Assembly (NCBI RefSeq): GCF_000621505.1
Contig: NZ_JHYD01000044.1
Span: 1-56,996 of the forward strand
Direction of reading: 5' to 3'
DNA: 56,996 nucleotides
DNA from: Ruminiclostridium cellobioparum DSM 1351 = ATCC 15832
GTDB lineage: Bacteria > Bacillota > Clostridia > Acetivibrionales > DSM-1351
Every line of letters starts with the position of its first letter. The first letter of the stretch is position 1. The translations under genes were made by a program, and so were the position numbers. The notes under the pieces are model-generated. The model searched no databases. It had not been told where the DNA came from and saw only the letters and a program-made list of their open reading frames with translations. Below, piece after piece: positions 8,017 to 17,204 of the stretch.

Positions 8017-9585
8017 CTATGCTGTCAGATTGATTGTATTGGTTTCATATGAATATTGAGCGAGTCTTTCAGGTAAAGTCTCCAGAATATTTCCGGTTAC
8101 TCCAATACCTTCCTGCCTGCCCTCCCCATGCTTGACCCTGTCTGCCGAACCGCTGCTTTTGCCTGCATAGGAATTTTGCTGCTGATAATCGCCTTTTCTG
8201 TCCTGGCCCACCTGAACGCTGACAGAGTCAATTGAAATACCCTGTTTCTCAAGTGAATCCTTGAGCAGCTGCATATTGGTTTCAATTATTTCCTTAACCT
8301 TCTGGTTTTCAGCAATAAACTTTGCAGCAACGATACCCTGTTCTGTAACAACTTTCAACTCAAGCTTGCCCAGATGGTCAGGCTTCAGCTGGATAACCAT
8401 TTCAGACTTGTCCTGGCCCAGTATGACTTTTGCATTTTCAACCACCTGATTCATGACTTCGGTCGTTCTGACCGGCTGCGGCATTGTAAACTCGGATTTT
8501 GTAACGGTATTCTGGGTATTGGCCATATTGACCTTTACATCTCCGAACACCTGCACATTCTGCTGCTGATTCTGGTCGTTGGACACGTTGACCTGAACTC
8601 CCGCGGATTTGGTATCAACCGCTGAAGCTGCTTTATCGGAAGCTGCTGCTTCTTTTACAGTCACATTCTCTTCAGCCCCGTCTGTTTTGGTCTCTTTCTT
8701 TATTTCCGGTTTAACACCGATATTTTCAGCTGTGTTTTCCGGTTTTAAGGAAATTTCCGAAGGGTTGTCCGAAACGCTGCTCACACTGACCCTGTTCTGT
8801 GCCTGTGCCTTCATAGAAGCAAGAATTTTTGAAATCTCCGAGCTGATTGATTCAGAATCGGTTTTTCCCTCTTTGATCATAGCGTCAATTTTAGCTTTTA
8901 AGTCAGCCGACAGTTTGGCCAGCTTATCGGCATCAAGACCCGTACCGTTGTCAGAAGCGGCGGTTTTAACAGTTGATTCTGCGGCTCCGGCATCTGCGGT
9001 TTTTTCAACTGCTCCAGCCTGCCTGCCTGCTTCCTCCGCCATTTTTAACAATATCTCTTTTTGAGAATCATTAAGTTCCAGTACATCTCCCAGCTTTTGA
9101 ACAAAAAGGGCAAGTTTCTTCACATCTTTAAGATCTTCGGCAGAAAAACCAAGCTGCTTTGCCAGCTTCATCAATTCGTTGGGTGATATTCCAAACATTT
9201 GAGCAAGCAATACGATTTGATCATCGTATTTATCCTCTTTTGTCATGGTCCCAGATACTGTATCAAGTCCTTCTGACTGCGCTCCGCCCGACACTTTCCT
9301 GACATTTGACTGATTTGAAACGGCTGCTCTTTCAGCCTGTACATCCCTGAAGGAATTGTACTTCGGCTTCACCTCGGCATTCCCGGAAGCCTGTCCGTCA
9401 TTATTTGAATTCAGAGCATTGGATGTATTCTTTGCAGAATTGGACGAATTGTTTAATGTCTTATCAAATACCGATTTAAAGTCAGATGAAGAAGAGCCCT
9501 GGGAAGTTCTTGCCTTCAGGTTCACCAGTGAATTGTCATTGTTCTGGGAAACCATGAGCATTGGTGCGTTATTATATGAAATCAT
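8017..9585 (-). CDS. fliK: Flagellar hook-length control protein FliK
   Basis: The 522-residue product has the usual FliK layout: a long low-complexity, Ser/Ala/Asn/Gln-rich N-terminal ruler region with poor conservation and a compact C-terminal Flg_hook domain (about residues 390-470), which contains SEMVIQLKPDHLGKLELKVV and VAAKFIAENQKVKEIIETNM. It measures the hook and switches export specificity through FlhB. I chose ATG 9585, which has a near-perfect AAAGGAGGTG 7 bp upstream; the alternative at 9603 would place that site inside the gene. A Gln-rich segment (DQNQQQNV) lies before the C-terminal domain. Confidence 0.88.
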   Translation of the reverse strand: MISYNNAPMLMVSQNNDNSLVNLKARTSQGSSSSDFKSVFDKTLNNSSNSAKNTSNALNSNNDGQASGNAEVKPKYNSFRDVQAERAAVSNQSNVRKVSGGAQSEGLDTVSGTMTKEDKYDDQIVLLAQMFGISPNELMKLAKQLGFSAEDLKDVKKLALFVQKLGDVLELNDSQKEILLKMAEEAGRQAGAVEKTADAGAAESTVKTAASDNGTGLDADKLAKLSADLKAKIDAMIKEGKTDSESISSEISKILASMKAQAQNRVSVSSVSDNPSEISLKPENTAENIGVKPEIKKETKTDGAEENVTVKEAAASDKAASAVDTKSAGVQVNVSNDQNQQQNVQVFGDVKVNMANTQNTVTKSEFTMPQPVRTTEVMNQVVENAKVILGQDKSEMVIQLKPDHLGKLELKVVTEQGIVAAKFIAENQKVKEIIETNMQLLKDSLEKQGISIDSVSVQVGQDRKGDYQQQNSYAGKSSGSADRVKHGEGRQEGIGVTGNILETLPERLAQYSYETNTINLTA

Positions 9586-9666
9586 TTTTTCACCTCCTTT
9601 CAATGCATTTTTCTTCTATATAATAGGAGCAGGCTGCCGCCTTACCCTCTATTAACCTTGTAAGCG

Positions 9667-10533
9667 TTATTTCTGCTGGCTGGAAGTTCCCACATTATAG
9701 ACCTTTGCCAACTCTTCGGTCACCTTTGCAGCAAAATCCGGAGTCATTTCAGTCAAAATTTCGGCTGTTGTCTCCTTTTTGAGATTTTTCATTATCTCAA
9801 TTATCAAAGACATCTTTCCTGTTCCCATCTGTTCCATAACTCCAGCTACAGCCGATGCATCCATATTTTCATAAATGGATACATATTTCTTCACTTCATC
9901 GTTCATTTTCTGATCCTTGAGCACCTTTTCATATAAATCGGCAGCTACCTTGGGATCAATCTTGTCAAAGTAATCCTTATATGCTTTTGGATCTCCTTTA
10001 GCTATAACGGCCGACATCTCATCGTAGTCTTTCTTTAATGCTTCATATTCGGCAGCCTGTTTCTGCTGGGCTGCTTCAGCTGTCTGTCTCTGCTGCTGCA
10101 GAAGTGATGAATCGGTGTCCTTTGCGGATAGCTGGCTGCTCAGTTTTTCAACCTGGCCATTCAGTTCATCCACCTGCTTTTCAAGTGCCGATTTATCAGC
10201 TCTTACCTGGGTATATTTCTGTCTTACCTGCTCTTCAGTCATATTTTTTTCGTCCTCAGGTTCCGGCTTGTCCGGAAGTGCCAAATTCATTACCGGTATC
10301 TTTTGTATGGTATCTCTCATATTGTCGGCAATCCCGTTAACATTGTTCTTAATGGCAAAAAAGAATGCGCCTCCCACAATCAAAAAAACAAGTAATAAAG
10401 CTGCCACAATGGATAAAACATAAAACAGAATACTGTTCTTCTGAGGACCTTCCTTATCAGTAACCGGCTTTTTATTTAATTTTTTTGAACTTTCTTCAAC
10501 TTCCGGTATTTCGGCATTTTTTTTATCGGGCAT
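9667..10533 (-). CDS. MotE/YlxF-like flagellar protein (MgtE_N domain, coiled coil)
   Basis: This is a 288-residue protein with a charged cytoplasmic N-terminus, one membrane helix (about 35-62, FYVLSIVAALLLVFLIVGGA), a long coiled coil (about 98-175, rich in Gln/Lys/Glu) and a C-terminal helical domain of the magnesium-transporter MgtE_N type (LYEKVLKDQKMNDEVKKYV..IYENMDASAVAGVMEQMG). Proteins of this build between fliJ and fliK are called YlxF or MotE-like. MotE in other bacteria chaperones the periplasmic stator partner MotC, but that partner is not seen here. The C-terminal helices resemble those of FliG. The exact role is inferred from position only. Its start overlaps the fliJ end by 11 bp. 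Confidence 0.7.
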   Translation of the reverse strand: MPDKKNAEIPEVEESSKKLNKKPVTDKEGPQKNSILFYVLSIVAALLLVFLIVGGAFFFAIKNNVNGIADNMRDTIQKIPVMNLALPDKPEPEDEKNMTEEQVRQKYTQVRADKSALEKQVDELNGQVEKLSSQLSAKDTDSSLLQQQRQTAEAAQQKQAAEYEALKKDYDEMSAVIAKGDPKAYKDYFDKIDPKVAADLYEKVLKDQKMNDEVKKYVSIYENMDASAVAGVMEQMGTGKMSLIIEIMKNLKKETTAEILTEMTPDFAAKVTEELAKVYNVGTSSQQK

Positions 10534-10984
10534 TTTTCTCTCCTGAACCGTCTTTGAATTTATAGCTGTTTAATTCATCTATTAAAAGCTGTTCTGATTT
10601 ATTTTCTTCTTTTAAATATTCCTCATATTTTTTTTCTTTCAGTTTCTCTATGATTTTGCGTTCCTGCATTGCCTTGATGAGAGCTCCTCTATTTATATCG
10701 ACATCATTTTGTGCATTATTTACATTTTCTTTCTGTGATACAATCTTATTTTTCATTAAAGCAAAGAAACCGTTATAATTCTTCACCTGGTATACGGGAA
10801 TCCCCTGATCAACTGCCGAAGAAAGGCTAGTCATTGATGCTTCTTTAATATCCTCCAGTTCATTCAGGCATTCCCTCTGGTACTCCAGTTCTCTTGCGGC
10901 CCGGGCAAGGTTGTTTTTTGCATTGTCTTCAATTTGAGTTCTGAGTTTAAGCACTGATTCAAGTCTGAAACCAAATTTCTGCAC
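10523..10984 (-). CDS. fliJ: Flagellar export protein FliJ
   Basis: The product is a 153-residue, almost wholly coiled-coil protein of the kind that forms the central stalk of the FliI ATPase ring. It opens VQKFGFRLESVLKLRTQIED, the FliJ hallmark. I chose the GTG at 10984, which matches the family start and lies 7 bp after GGGAGG. The frame is open to 11023, but that adds 13 unrelated residues. It lies directly after fliI and overlaps the next gene by 11 bp, so translation is probably coupled. FliJ is poorly conserved and the call depends on the N-terminal motif and on context. Confidence 0.85.
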   Translation of the reverse strand: MQKFGFRLESVLKLRTQIEDNAKNNLARAARELEYQRECLNELEDIKEASMTSLSSAVDQGIPVYQVKNYNGFFALMKNKIVSQKENVNNAQNDVDINRGALIKAMQERKIIEKLKEKKYEEYLKEENKSEQLLIDELNSYKFKDGSGEKNAR

Positions 10985-11053
10985 TCCCACACCTCCCGGC
11001 AATTCCGATCTTCTAAATTCCAAGCTTTAATATACAGCAGATATTGTTTGTGA

Positions 11054-12358
11054 TCACTTAAGCAGATTCAATATATTTTCATGTACTTCATCAAAGGACA
11101 CCTTGTGATCTGTTTCCTGCTGCAAAAAAGCAGTTATATCATCAATACATTCTATGGCATAGTCAATCTTGTCATTGCTGCCTTTTACATAGGCTCCGAT
11201 GTTTATGAGATCTTCCGCATCCCTGTGGATGGCCATGGTCTTTTTTATATCCGAAGCACTTTTTTTGTGCTCTTTATCGATAATATCACCCATTACCCTG
11301 CTGACACTGGCCAGCACATCTATTGAAGGATAGTGATTTTTATTGGCAAGGGCTCTCGACAACACAATGTGACCGTCCAATATTCCTCTTGCTGTATCTG
11401 TAACCGGCTCTGTCATATCATCACCGTCAACCAGAACGGTATACAGGCCGGTAATGGAACCCTTCACATCAGTTCCCGCTCTCTCCAGCAGTTTGGGGAA
11501 AACTGAAAATACCGACGGAGTATACCCACGCGACACAGGAGGTTCTCCTATGGAAAGCCCGACTTCCCTCTGAGCCATTGCATATCTGGTAAGGGAATCC
11601 ATCAGGAGCAGTACATCCTTTCCCCTGTCCCTGAAATATTCGGCTATGGCTGTGGCGACCATTGCGCCTTTCAGTCTTATGAGTGCAGGCTGATCGGAGG
11701 TTGCAACCACTACTACAGATCTTGCCAAACCTTCTTCAGTCAGATCTCTTTCTATAAATTCCCGGACTTCTCTTCCTCGTTCCCCTATAAGTGCGATTAC
11801 ATTGATATCGGCTTTGGTATTACGTGCTATCATACCCATCAGAGTACTTTTACCGACGCCGCTGCCTGCAAAAATCCCCACTCTCTGACCCTTGCCGATT
11901 GTAAGGAGTCCATCTATCGCTCTGACCCCTAAAGGCAAAGGTTCGGTTATTCTCTTCCTTGTCATGGGATTCGGAGGTTTGTTGTCGGTCCTGTAAAAAT
12001 TTTTGGTGTTCACAGGGCCCTTATCATCCATAGGTCTGCCAAGCCCGTCCAGAACTCTGCCTATAAGTTCTTCTCCAACTGCTACCTTCAGGATGTCACC
12101 ATTTGCGGTAACTGTACATCCGGGACTTATTCCCGTCATGTCCCCCAGTGGCATGAGAAGTACCTTTTCATCCTTAAACCCTACTACTTCCGCCTTAAGC
12201 GGTCCGCCCTTCGACACGTGTATATGGCATAAATCGCCGATACTGGCCTGGGGACCATCGGCCTCTATAGTAAGACCTACAACCTTTGATACTTTACCTA
12301 TATAGTCAATATAATCTTTAGTCCCTAACGCATCTCGGTACTTTTTAAGGTCTATCAC
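11054..12358 (-). CDS. fliI: Flagellum-specific ATPase FliI
   Basis: FliI is the hexameric ATPase of the flagellar export system, related to F1-ATPase beta. The 434-residue product has a beta-barrel N-terminal domain, Walker A AGSGVGKS at 164-171, the ALIGERGREVREFIERDL segment, Walker B (VLLLMDSLTRYA) and the RYAMAQREVGLSIGEPPVSR stretch seen in type III secretion ATPases. Length is normal. It starts with GTG at 12358 downstream of GGGAGG. It is flanked by its regulator FliH and stalk FliJ. Confidence 0.95.
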   Translation of the reverse strand: MIDLKKYRDALGTKDYIDYIGKVSKVVGLTIEADGPQASIGDLCHIHVSKGGPLKAEVVGFKDEKVLLMPLGDMTGISPGCTVTANGDILKVAVGEELIGRVLDGLGRPMDDKGPVNTKNFYRTDNKPPNPMTRKRITEPLPLGVRAIDGLLTIGKGQRVGIFAGSGVGKSTLMGMIARNTKADINVIALIGERGREVREFIERDLTEEGLARSVVVVATSDQPALIRLKGAMVATAIAEYFRDRGKDVLLLMDSLTRYAMAQREVGLSIGEPPVSRGYTPSVFSVFPKLLERAGTDVKGSITGLYTVLVDGDDMTEPVTDTARGILDGHIVLSRALANKNHYPSIDVLASVSRVMGDIIDKEHKKSASDIKKTMAIHRDAEDLINIGAYVKGSNDKIDYAIECIDDITAFLQQETDHKVSFDEVHENILNLLK

Positions 12359-12419
12359 TATAATCGTGACCTCCCGGACAAAAGTTTAGTAAATAGTTCA
12401 AGGTACACATATGCGTACC

Positions 12420-13202
12420 TTAACTGATTTTTTCTTCCAGCAGCTCTTCAAAATCATCAACAATTTTCTCAAATTTTGTATCGGTGCCGGCATCTATGCT
12501 TCCAAAAGGTGTTTCTATGACACAGCCGCCTTCCTTTAAGGACAGATCTTTTTTTATCTCAATTTCTTCAGATCTTTGAAGCATGTTGGCAAGCTGTTCC
12601 TTGTTTTCATTGACATAATCAAAGTCCTGCTCGGATAACTTAAGCATGGCCTTATGATCCTTTGAACACTTTTCAAAGGCCTCCTTCACCAGAAGCAGGA
12701 TATTTTCCTTACATTGAAGTTCTTTGCTTATGACTTTTCTGGCAATATCAATGATTGTATTGACCGCATCCGACTCCAACGAATCCAATACCTGTCTGTA
12801 TTCCATTCCTGCCTGCTCTTTTATTTCCCTTGCCTCCCGGAGCAAGCCCTCATACTCTTCCTGAGCCTGGGCAATGCCGACATTATAACCTTCTTCTCCG
12901 GCCTCCTGCAAAGCCTTATCCCTTAATTCCTGCACTTCAACCGAAGCTTTTGATATAATATCCTTAGCCTCCAGAAGTGCTTCCTTTATTATGTAATCTG
13001 CTTCGATTTTTGCTTTATTTAAGATTTCTTCTCCCATAGCCTGGTAATCCACTTTCGGAAGCTCTTCCTGCCGTGCCTGACCGATCTCCCTGCCGGGATT
13101 ATTTACCCGTAAAACCGGAGGCTGATAGGTTACAGGTGATTTTACCAAAAATGGGATTCCCAAATTAACCTGATTATTTTTAAATATCTTGTTATTAGAC
13201 AA
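12420..13202 (-). CDS. fliH: Flagellar assembly protein FliH
   Basis: This 260-residue protein regulates FliI and is related to the stalk subunits of F-type ATPases. The N-terminal part is variable. A long Ala/Glu/Lys-rich helix (about 50-125, with spaced small residues: NKAKIEADYIIKEALLEAKD, AGEEGYNVGIAQAQEEYEGL) precedes a compact C-terminal domain (KECKDHK, EIKKDLSLKEGGCVIETPFG SIDAG). The TTG at 13202 follows GGAGGAGA inside the end of fliG, so the two genes overlap by 8 bp. The GGCVIETPxGxID motif near the end is characteristic of FliH. Confidence 0.9.
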   Translation of the reverse strand: MSNNKIFKNNQVNLGIPFLVKSPVTYQPPVLRVNNPGREIGQARQEELPKVDYQAMGEEILNKAKIEADYIIKEALLEAKDIISKASVEVQELRDKALQEAGEEGYNVGIAQAQEEYEGLLREAREIKEQAGMEYRQVLDSLESDAVNTIIDIARKVISKELQCKENILLLVKEAFEKCSKDHKAMLKLSEQDFDYVNENKEQLANMLQRSEEIEIKKDLSLKEGGCVIETPFGSIDAGTDTKFEKIVDDFEELLEEKIS

Positions 13203-14214
13203 TTATTTCATCTCCTCCGCCTCTGGAAATAACTATCTCACCTGCATCCTCTAACTTACGGATGATATTGACAATCTTCTGCTGTGCTTCTTCAACATCC
13301 TTAAGTCTAACAGGTCCCATAAATTCAAGGTCTTCCCTTATCATTTCACTCAAGCGCTTGGACATATTTGCAAATATAAGCTTCTGCACATCGTCGGTCG
13401 CACCCTTGAGAGCAACTGCAAGCTGATTGTTGTCAACTTCCCTGAGAAATCTCTGAATTGATCTGCCATCCAAGGTGAGTATATCTTCGAATACAAACAT
13501 ACGTCTTTTAATTTCTTCGGCCAGATCTGTATCTTCAATTTCAAGAGTTTCCATAATAAACTTTTCAGTACCCCTGTCAACAGAGTTCAATATGTCGACT
13601 ATGGATTGAACACCACCGGCAGCCGTATAATCTTCAGTTACAAGTGAAGACAGCTTCTTTTCAAGTATTCGTTCCACTTCCTTTATTACATCAGGTGAGG
13701 TTCTGTCCATTGTTGCGACTCTTCTGGCAACATCGGCCTGCTTGTCCTGCGGTAAGGCCGAAAGGACAACGGAGGCCTGGTGCGGCTTTAAATATGCCAG
13801 TATCAGCGCAATTGTCTGCGGGTGCTCACCCTGAATAAAGTTTAAAAGCTGGGATGGGTCGGTTTTTCTTACAAAATCAAAAGGCCGGACCTGTAAGGAA
13901 ACAGTGAGTTTATTTATAATATCAACAGCTTTCTGAGTACCCAACGCCTTTTCAAGTATATCCTTTGCGTAGCCGATACCACCTTCGGCAATATACTCCT
14001 GAGCAAGACATATCTGGTAGAATTCATCCAGAATCCTTTCTTTTTCATCAGGAGTTACCGCACGTATATTGGCTATTTCCAGTGTAAGCTGCTCTATTTC
14101 GTCTTCCTTTAAGTGTTTAAATATCTCGGCAGACTTTTCAGGTCCTAACGAAATCAGCAGCATGGCCGCTTTTTCCTTGCCGGTATATTCTGTCTTGGTG
14201 CTATTTCTCGTCAA
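13195..14214 (-). CDS. fliG: Flagellar motor switch protein FliG
   Basis: FliG couples the C-ring to the MS-ring and to stator torque. The product (about 339 residues) has the three FliG domains: N-terminal MS-ring binding (KAAMLLISLGPEKSAEIFKH), middle (EHPQTIALILAYLKPHQASV, then LPQDKQADVARRVATMDRTS) and C-terminal torque domain (SVDRGTEKFIMETLEIEDTD, LRLKDVEEAQQKIVNIIRKL). The frame opens with GTG at 14223, but that codon overlaps the only ribosome binding site (GGGGTGG). The TTG at 14214, 5 bp after it, is the likelier start. The neighbours are fliF and fliH, as usual. Confidence 0.93.
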   Translation of the reverse strand: MTRNSTKTEYTGKEKAAMLLISLGPEKSAEIFKHLKEDEIEQLTLEIANIRAVTPDEKERILDEFYQICLAQEYIAEGGIGYAKDILEKALGTQKAVDIINKLTVSLQVRPFDFVRKTDPSQLLNFIQGEHPQTIALILAYLKPHQASVVLSALPQDKQADVARRVATMDRTSPDVIKEVERILEKKLSSLVTEDYTAAGGVQSIVDILNSVDRGTEKFIMETLEIEDTDLAEEIKRRMFVFEDILTLDGRSIQRFLREVDNNQLAVALKGATDDVQKLIFANMSKRLSEMIREDLEFMGPVRLKDVEEAQQKIVNIIRKLEDAGEIVISRGGGDEIIV

Positions 14215-14243
14215 GTTTTCCACCCCACAAATAATAGACTCAA

Positions 14244-15824
14244 TTATTCATAATCATCAGTTAACCAATTGCGGAGTAATTGAGCAACCGCATCAGGTTT
14301 TTGCTTGACAAATTTCTCAAGCTGCTTCTTAACTTCCGATCTTTCTTCTATATCAATCTCAGGAATAGGCTCCTGCTTAACTTCCACATTATATTTTGAC
14401 GGAATTACTATTTCTTCTGCACCTGCAAGTAAAGGTTCGAGTTCCTGCTTCTTTGCTTTCCTTGGCAAGGCTACAATTACAAGCGCTATCAGCATCAGTA
14501 TCAGGAGTGCCGGTAATCCATATGTAGAAAGTAAAGCCTGTATGGTTTCTGCCATAGTAGGTGTTTCCTGAACAGGCGCTGCAACCTTAAGCTTTGTAAC
14601 TGCCAGATTTTCCACCGGAATTCCAGTCGCTTTACTTGCCAGATCCTTTACCTGGGTGATCAAATCATCAGTCAACTTTGAATCATCGGGAACGCGGCTT
14701 CCATACAATAACGTAATAGCAGCAGTTGTCCTCTCCGGAATAACCTCTCCCAGAGATTTCTCAATTTGCTTTGAAGTCTCATTATATGCCCAGTTTTCAG
14801 TTGTATCGGATTTTTTGTATGATTTTGAATCAGAAGAACCCATAGGATATGAAGGGGTCGTGCCGGGATTTGAATTGACTCCTGCAGCAGTATCGGCGGA
14901 ATCACCGTTCTTCAGATCTTCCTTTACCTCTTTCCTGCTGACTATAGCGCCGGTTTCCATTCCATCGGGATTTGAAATTTCTTTTGACGATTGGGATAAT
15001 GTATCGAAATCCAGAACAGGATTTACTACAACCTTGGCTGCATCAAAACTGTCAAACTGATCATTCAATACTTCTCTAAGATTTTTTTCAAGATCGCTTT
15101 TTACTTTCTTTTTCATGTCATACTGTGTTGATGTTTTCTGCATGCCGGTTTCATCCTGCTCTATACTGAGAGGATTTCCATCCTGATCCACAATAGTGAC
15201 ATTTTCAATATCAAGGCCTTCTACACTGCTGGCAACAACCTTCACCATACTTTCTGCCTGTTTAGGTGTTATGTCACCAATTTTCGTAATTACTACAGAG
15301 GCTTTGACGTTTTTAGTGTCTGTATCATCAATAAAAAGCGTTTTTTCAGGTTTTGTGATTGTAACACTTGCGTCTTTAACATTTTGAAAAAGCTTTAACT
15401 GTCTGGCAATATCGGATTCATCAAGCTGCTGCCATATATGCTTTTTGTCACTTTCAGTAGTGTTGATTTTTATACTGCTCAAAGCATCGGCAAAAGTAAG
15501 ACCATTTTTGGGATATCCGGCTGAAACCAATTCAAAGTGAGCTGTATCACTATCTTTCATATTAACTATTATTCCGGATTTATCGTCTGTCAGCTTGTAA
15601 GATATACCTTTTTCAGTCAGAATTTTTTGCATTTCCGCGACATCAGCAGGTTCGGCATTGTTTATGACAGTTGTATAAGACGGTCTTGTAAGTAAGAACA
15701 GTCCTAATCCAACCGCAACAACGACTATTCCTGATGTGATATAGATTCTGATTTTTTGTGACTTATCTAAGCCTTTCCAAAATTCCTGAATCGGCTTTAA
15801 TATTCGAGATAAAAATTCTGGCAA
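14244..15824 (-). CDS. fliF: Flagellar MS-ring protein FliF
   Basis: FliF builds the membrane MS-ring on which the basal body is assembled. The 526-529-residue product has an N-terminal membrane helix (about 27-47, VVVAVGLGLFLLTRPSYTTV), ring-building motifs (AEMQKILTEKGISYKL, QQLDESDIARQLKLFQNVKD ASVTI), the long periplasmic region, a second membrane helix (about 440-460, LPALLILMLIALVIVALPRK) and a cytoplasmic FliG-binding tail (QLLRNWLTDDYE). The frame begins with GTG 15833, which overlaps the GAGGTGG site. TTG 15824, 5 bp downstream of it, is probably the real start, mirroring fliG. Confidence 0.93.
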   Translation of the reverse strand: MPEFLSRILKPIQEFWKGLDKSQKIRIYITSGIVVVAVGLGLFLLTRPSYTTVINNAEPADVAEMQKILTEKGISYKLTDDKSGIIVNMKDSDTAHFELVSAGYPKNGLTFADALSSIKINTTESDKKHIWQQLDESDIARQLKLFQNVKDASVTITKPEKTLFIDDTDTKNVKASVVITKIGDITPKQAESMVKVVASSVEGLDIENVTIVDQDGNPLSIEQDETGMQKTSTQYDMKKKVKSDLEKNLREVLNDQFDSFDAAKVVVNPVLDFDTLSQSSKEISNPDGMETGAIVSRKEVKEDLKNGDSADTAAGVNSNPGTTPSYPMGSSDSKSYKKSDTTENWAYNETSKQIEKSLGEVIPERTTAAITLLYGSRVPDDSKLTDDLITQVKDLASKATGIPVENLAVTKLKVAAPVQETPTMAETIQALLSTYGLPALLILMLIALVIVALPRKAKKQELEPLLAGAEEIVIPSKYNVEVKQEPIPEIDIEERSEVKKQLEKFVKQKPDAVAQLLRNWLTDDYE

Positions 15825-15906
15825 ATCTACCACCTCGATTTATAGTTATTTTGTCTTTTGTACTGGCTCTGATGCCCAATAACATATTGAATAAACATTA
15901 AGTAAA

Positions 15907-16215
15907 CTAAATTTGCATTCTCATTATTTCTGAATAAGCATCAAGTATTTTATTCCTGATCTGCATTGTAAACTGCAATGCAACACTGGCCTTTTCACCG
16001 GCAAGGAGCACTTCGGGAATATTATCCGTTTTGCCGAGAGCAAAGTCCTCTTTTAACTGGTCTGAATTGTTCTCCAGATCGGTTACTTTCATAAGGGCGG
16101 AGTTCAGATATTCACCAAAGCTTATACCGGAAGCTTTGCTCTCCTCATTTATATTGCTCAGCCCTACGCTATCAGGGATTAATTGCTTAACTTCCGAAAT
16201 ACTGTTAACTGACAT
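15907..16215 (-). CDS. fliE: Flagellar hook-basal body complex protein FliE
   Basis: FliE is the 102-residue adaptor between the MS-ring and the rod. It has the conserved middle SFGEYLNSALMKVTDLENNS and the C-terminal EKASVALQFTMQIRNKILDA YSEIMRMQI motif that ends all FliE proteins. No signal peptide is present; export is by the type III route. It starts with ATG 16215, preceded by GGAGGAT, 14 bp after flgC. The gap to fliF (about 80 bp) shows no clear structure. Confidence 0.93.
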   Translation of the reverse strand: MSVNSISEVKQLIPDSVGLSNINEESKASGISFGEYLNSALMKVTDLENNSDQLKEDFALGKTDNIPEVLLAGEKASVALQFTMQIRNKILDAYSEIMRMQI

Positions 16216-16229
16216 ATGTATCCTCCGAA

Positions 16230-16673
16230 TTATTTACCAATTTCCAGAGCTTTCAGTGCCATGGATTTAGTTGCATTTATTGAAGTAACATTAGCTTCAT
16301 AGGAACGTGTAGCTGAAATCATATTTACCATTTCTGTGACTATATCAACATTCGGCATGCTTACATAACCATCTTTATCTGCATCGGGATGACCGGGATC
16401 ATACACCTTTTTAAAATCGGTAGGGTCTTCAATTATCTTGCTGACACGTACGCCCTGTCCATCGGTCAGATTGCTGCCGGCATTGGAGAGTATTGAGGAA
16501 AAAGAATCTTCTCCTGTACGCTCCTCAAATATGACTTCTCTTCTTCTATAGGGTGAACCATCCTTTGTTCTTGTAGTATTGATGTTTGCAATATTCTGAG
16601 ATATTGTGTCCATTCTGAGTCTCTGGGCTGTCAGGCCCGAAGCGCCGATATCAAGCGAAGTAAAAAAACCCAT
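16230..16673 (-). CDS. flgC: Flagellar basal-body rod protein FlgC
   Basis: This 147-residue proximal rod protein starts MGFFTSLDIGASGLTAQRLR and continues MDTISQNIANINTTRTKDGS PYRR, the rod signature. It ends with VDIVTEMVNMISATRSYEAN and a heptad tail (ALKALEIGK). The middle PNVD motif (SMPNVDIV) is the typical FlgC feature. It lies 2 bp after flgB. Confidence 0.95.
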   Translation of the reverse strand: MGFFTSLDIGASGLTAQRLRMDTISQNIANINTTRTKDGSPYRRREVIFEERTGEDSFSSILSNAGSNLTDGQGVRVSKIIEDPTDFKKVYDPGHPDADKDGYVSMPNVDIVTEMVNMISATRSYEANVTSINATKSMALKALEIGK

Positions 16674-16675
16674 TT

Positions 16676-17089
16676 TTAACTTCTCCCTTCTGAAATAACA
16701 CTCTTTATCCTGCTGTAACTGCCATTGATCATTTGAATAAGGGCATTGTATTTAATCTGATTTTTAGCCAGATTAGCCATCTCACTGTCTATATCAACAT
16801 TGTTTCCATCAATCCTCATACTGGAATCGGAATTATCCTCAACCAGCGCCGGCTCAATTTTTTCAACATTGCCGCTGTTTATCGGAATATGTCTTTTATC
16901 GGTAAGATTGCCTTCCAGACTGGTCTTTCCCATTGAATCGTTAAGAAATTCTTCAAAAGCAATATCCTTACGTTTATATTCAGGAGTGTCAACATTCGCC
17001 AAATTTTGCGATATAACATCATTTCTGGCCCAAGCTGCATTCAGCGATTTTTCCAAAACACTACTTTTACCGTATAAATTTTGTATCAA
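16676..17089 (-). CDS. flgB: Flagellar basal-body rod protein FlgB
   Basis: This 137-residue proximal rod protein is the first gene of the operon. It has AWARNDVISQNLANVDTPEY KRKDIAFEEFL near the N-terminus and NNVDIDSEMANLAKNQIKYN ALIQMINGSYSRIKSVI at the end. Translation starts with TTG (17089), with GGGGGTG about 10 bp upstream. The sigma-A-like promoter at 17140-17168 lies just ahead, so flgB transcription begins the whole run to fliP. Confidence 0.93.
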   Translation of the reverse strand: MIQNLYGKSSVLEKSLNAAWARNDVISQNLANVDTPEYKRKDIAFEEFLNDSMGKTSLEGNLTDKRHIPINSGNVEKIEPALVEDNSDSSMRIDGNNVDIDSEMANLAKNQIKYNALIQMINGSYSRIKSVISEGRS

Positions 17090-17139
17090 CTCAAAAGCAC
17101 CCCCACAAAAATATTACATAATCGAATATTATTAGATAA

Positions 17140-17168
17140 ATTCTAGCATATTAATTTTAAAAAGACAA
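17140..17168 (-). promoter_or_regulatory. Sigma-A-type promoter of the flagellar operon
   Basis: On the minus strand TTGTCT (17163-17168) and TAGAAT (17140-17145) are separated by exactly 17 bp, about 50 bp upstream of flgB. There is no sigma-D (flagellar sigma) consensus here, which fits an early-class operon. Confidence 0.65.
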
Positions 17169-17204
17169 TAAATATAGATAGAATGTGACTTAATATAGGA
17201 CTAA

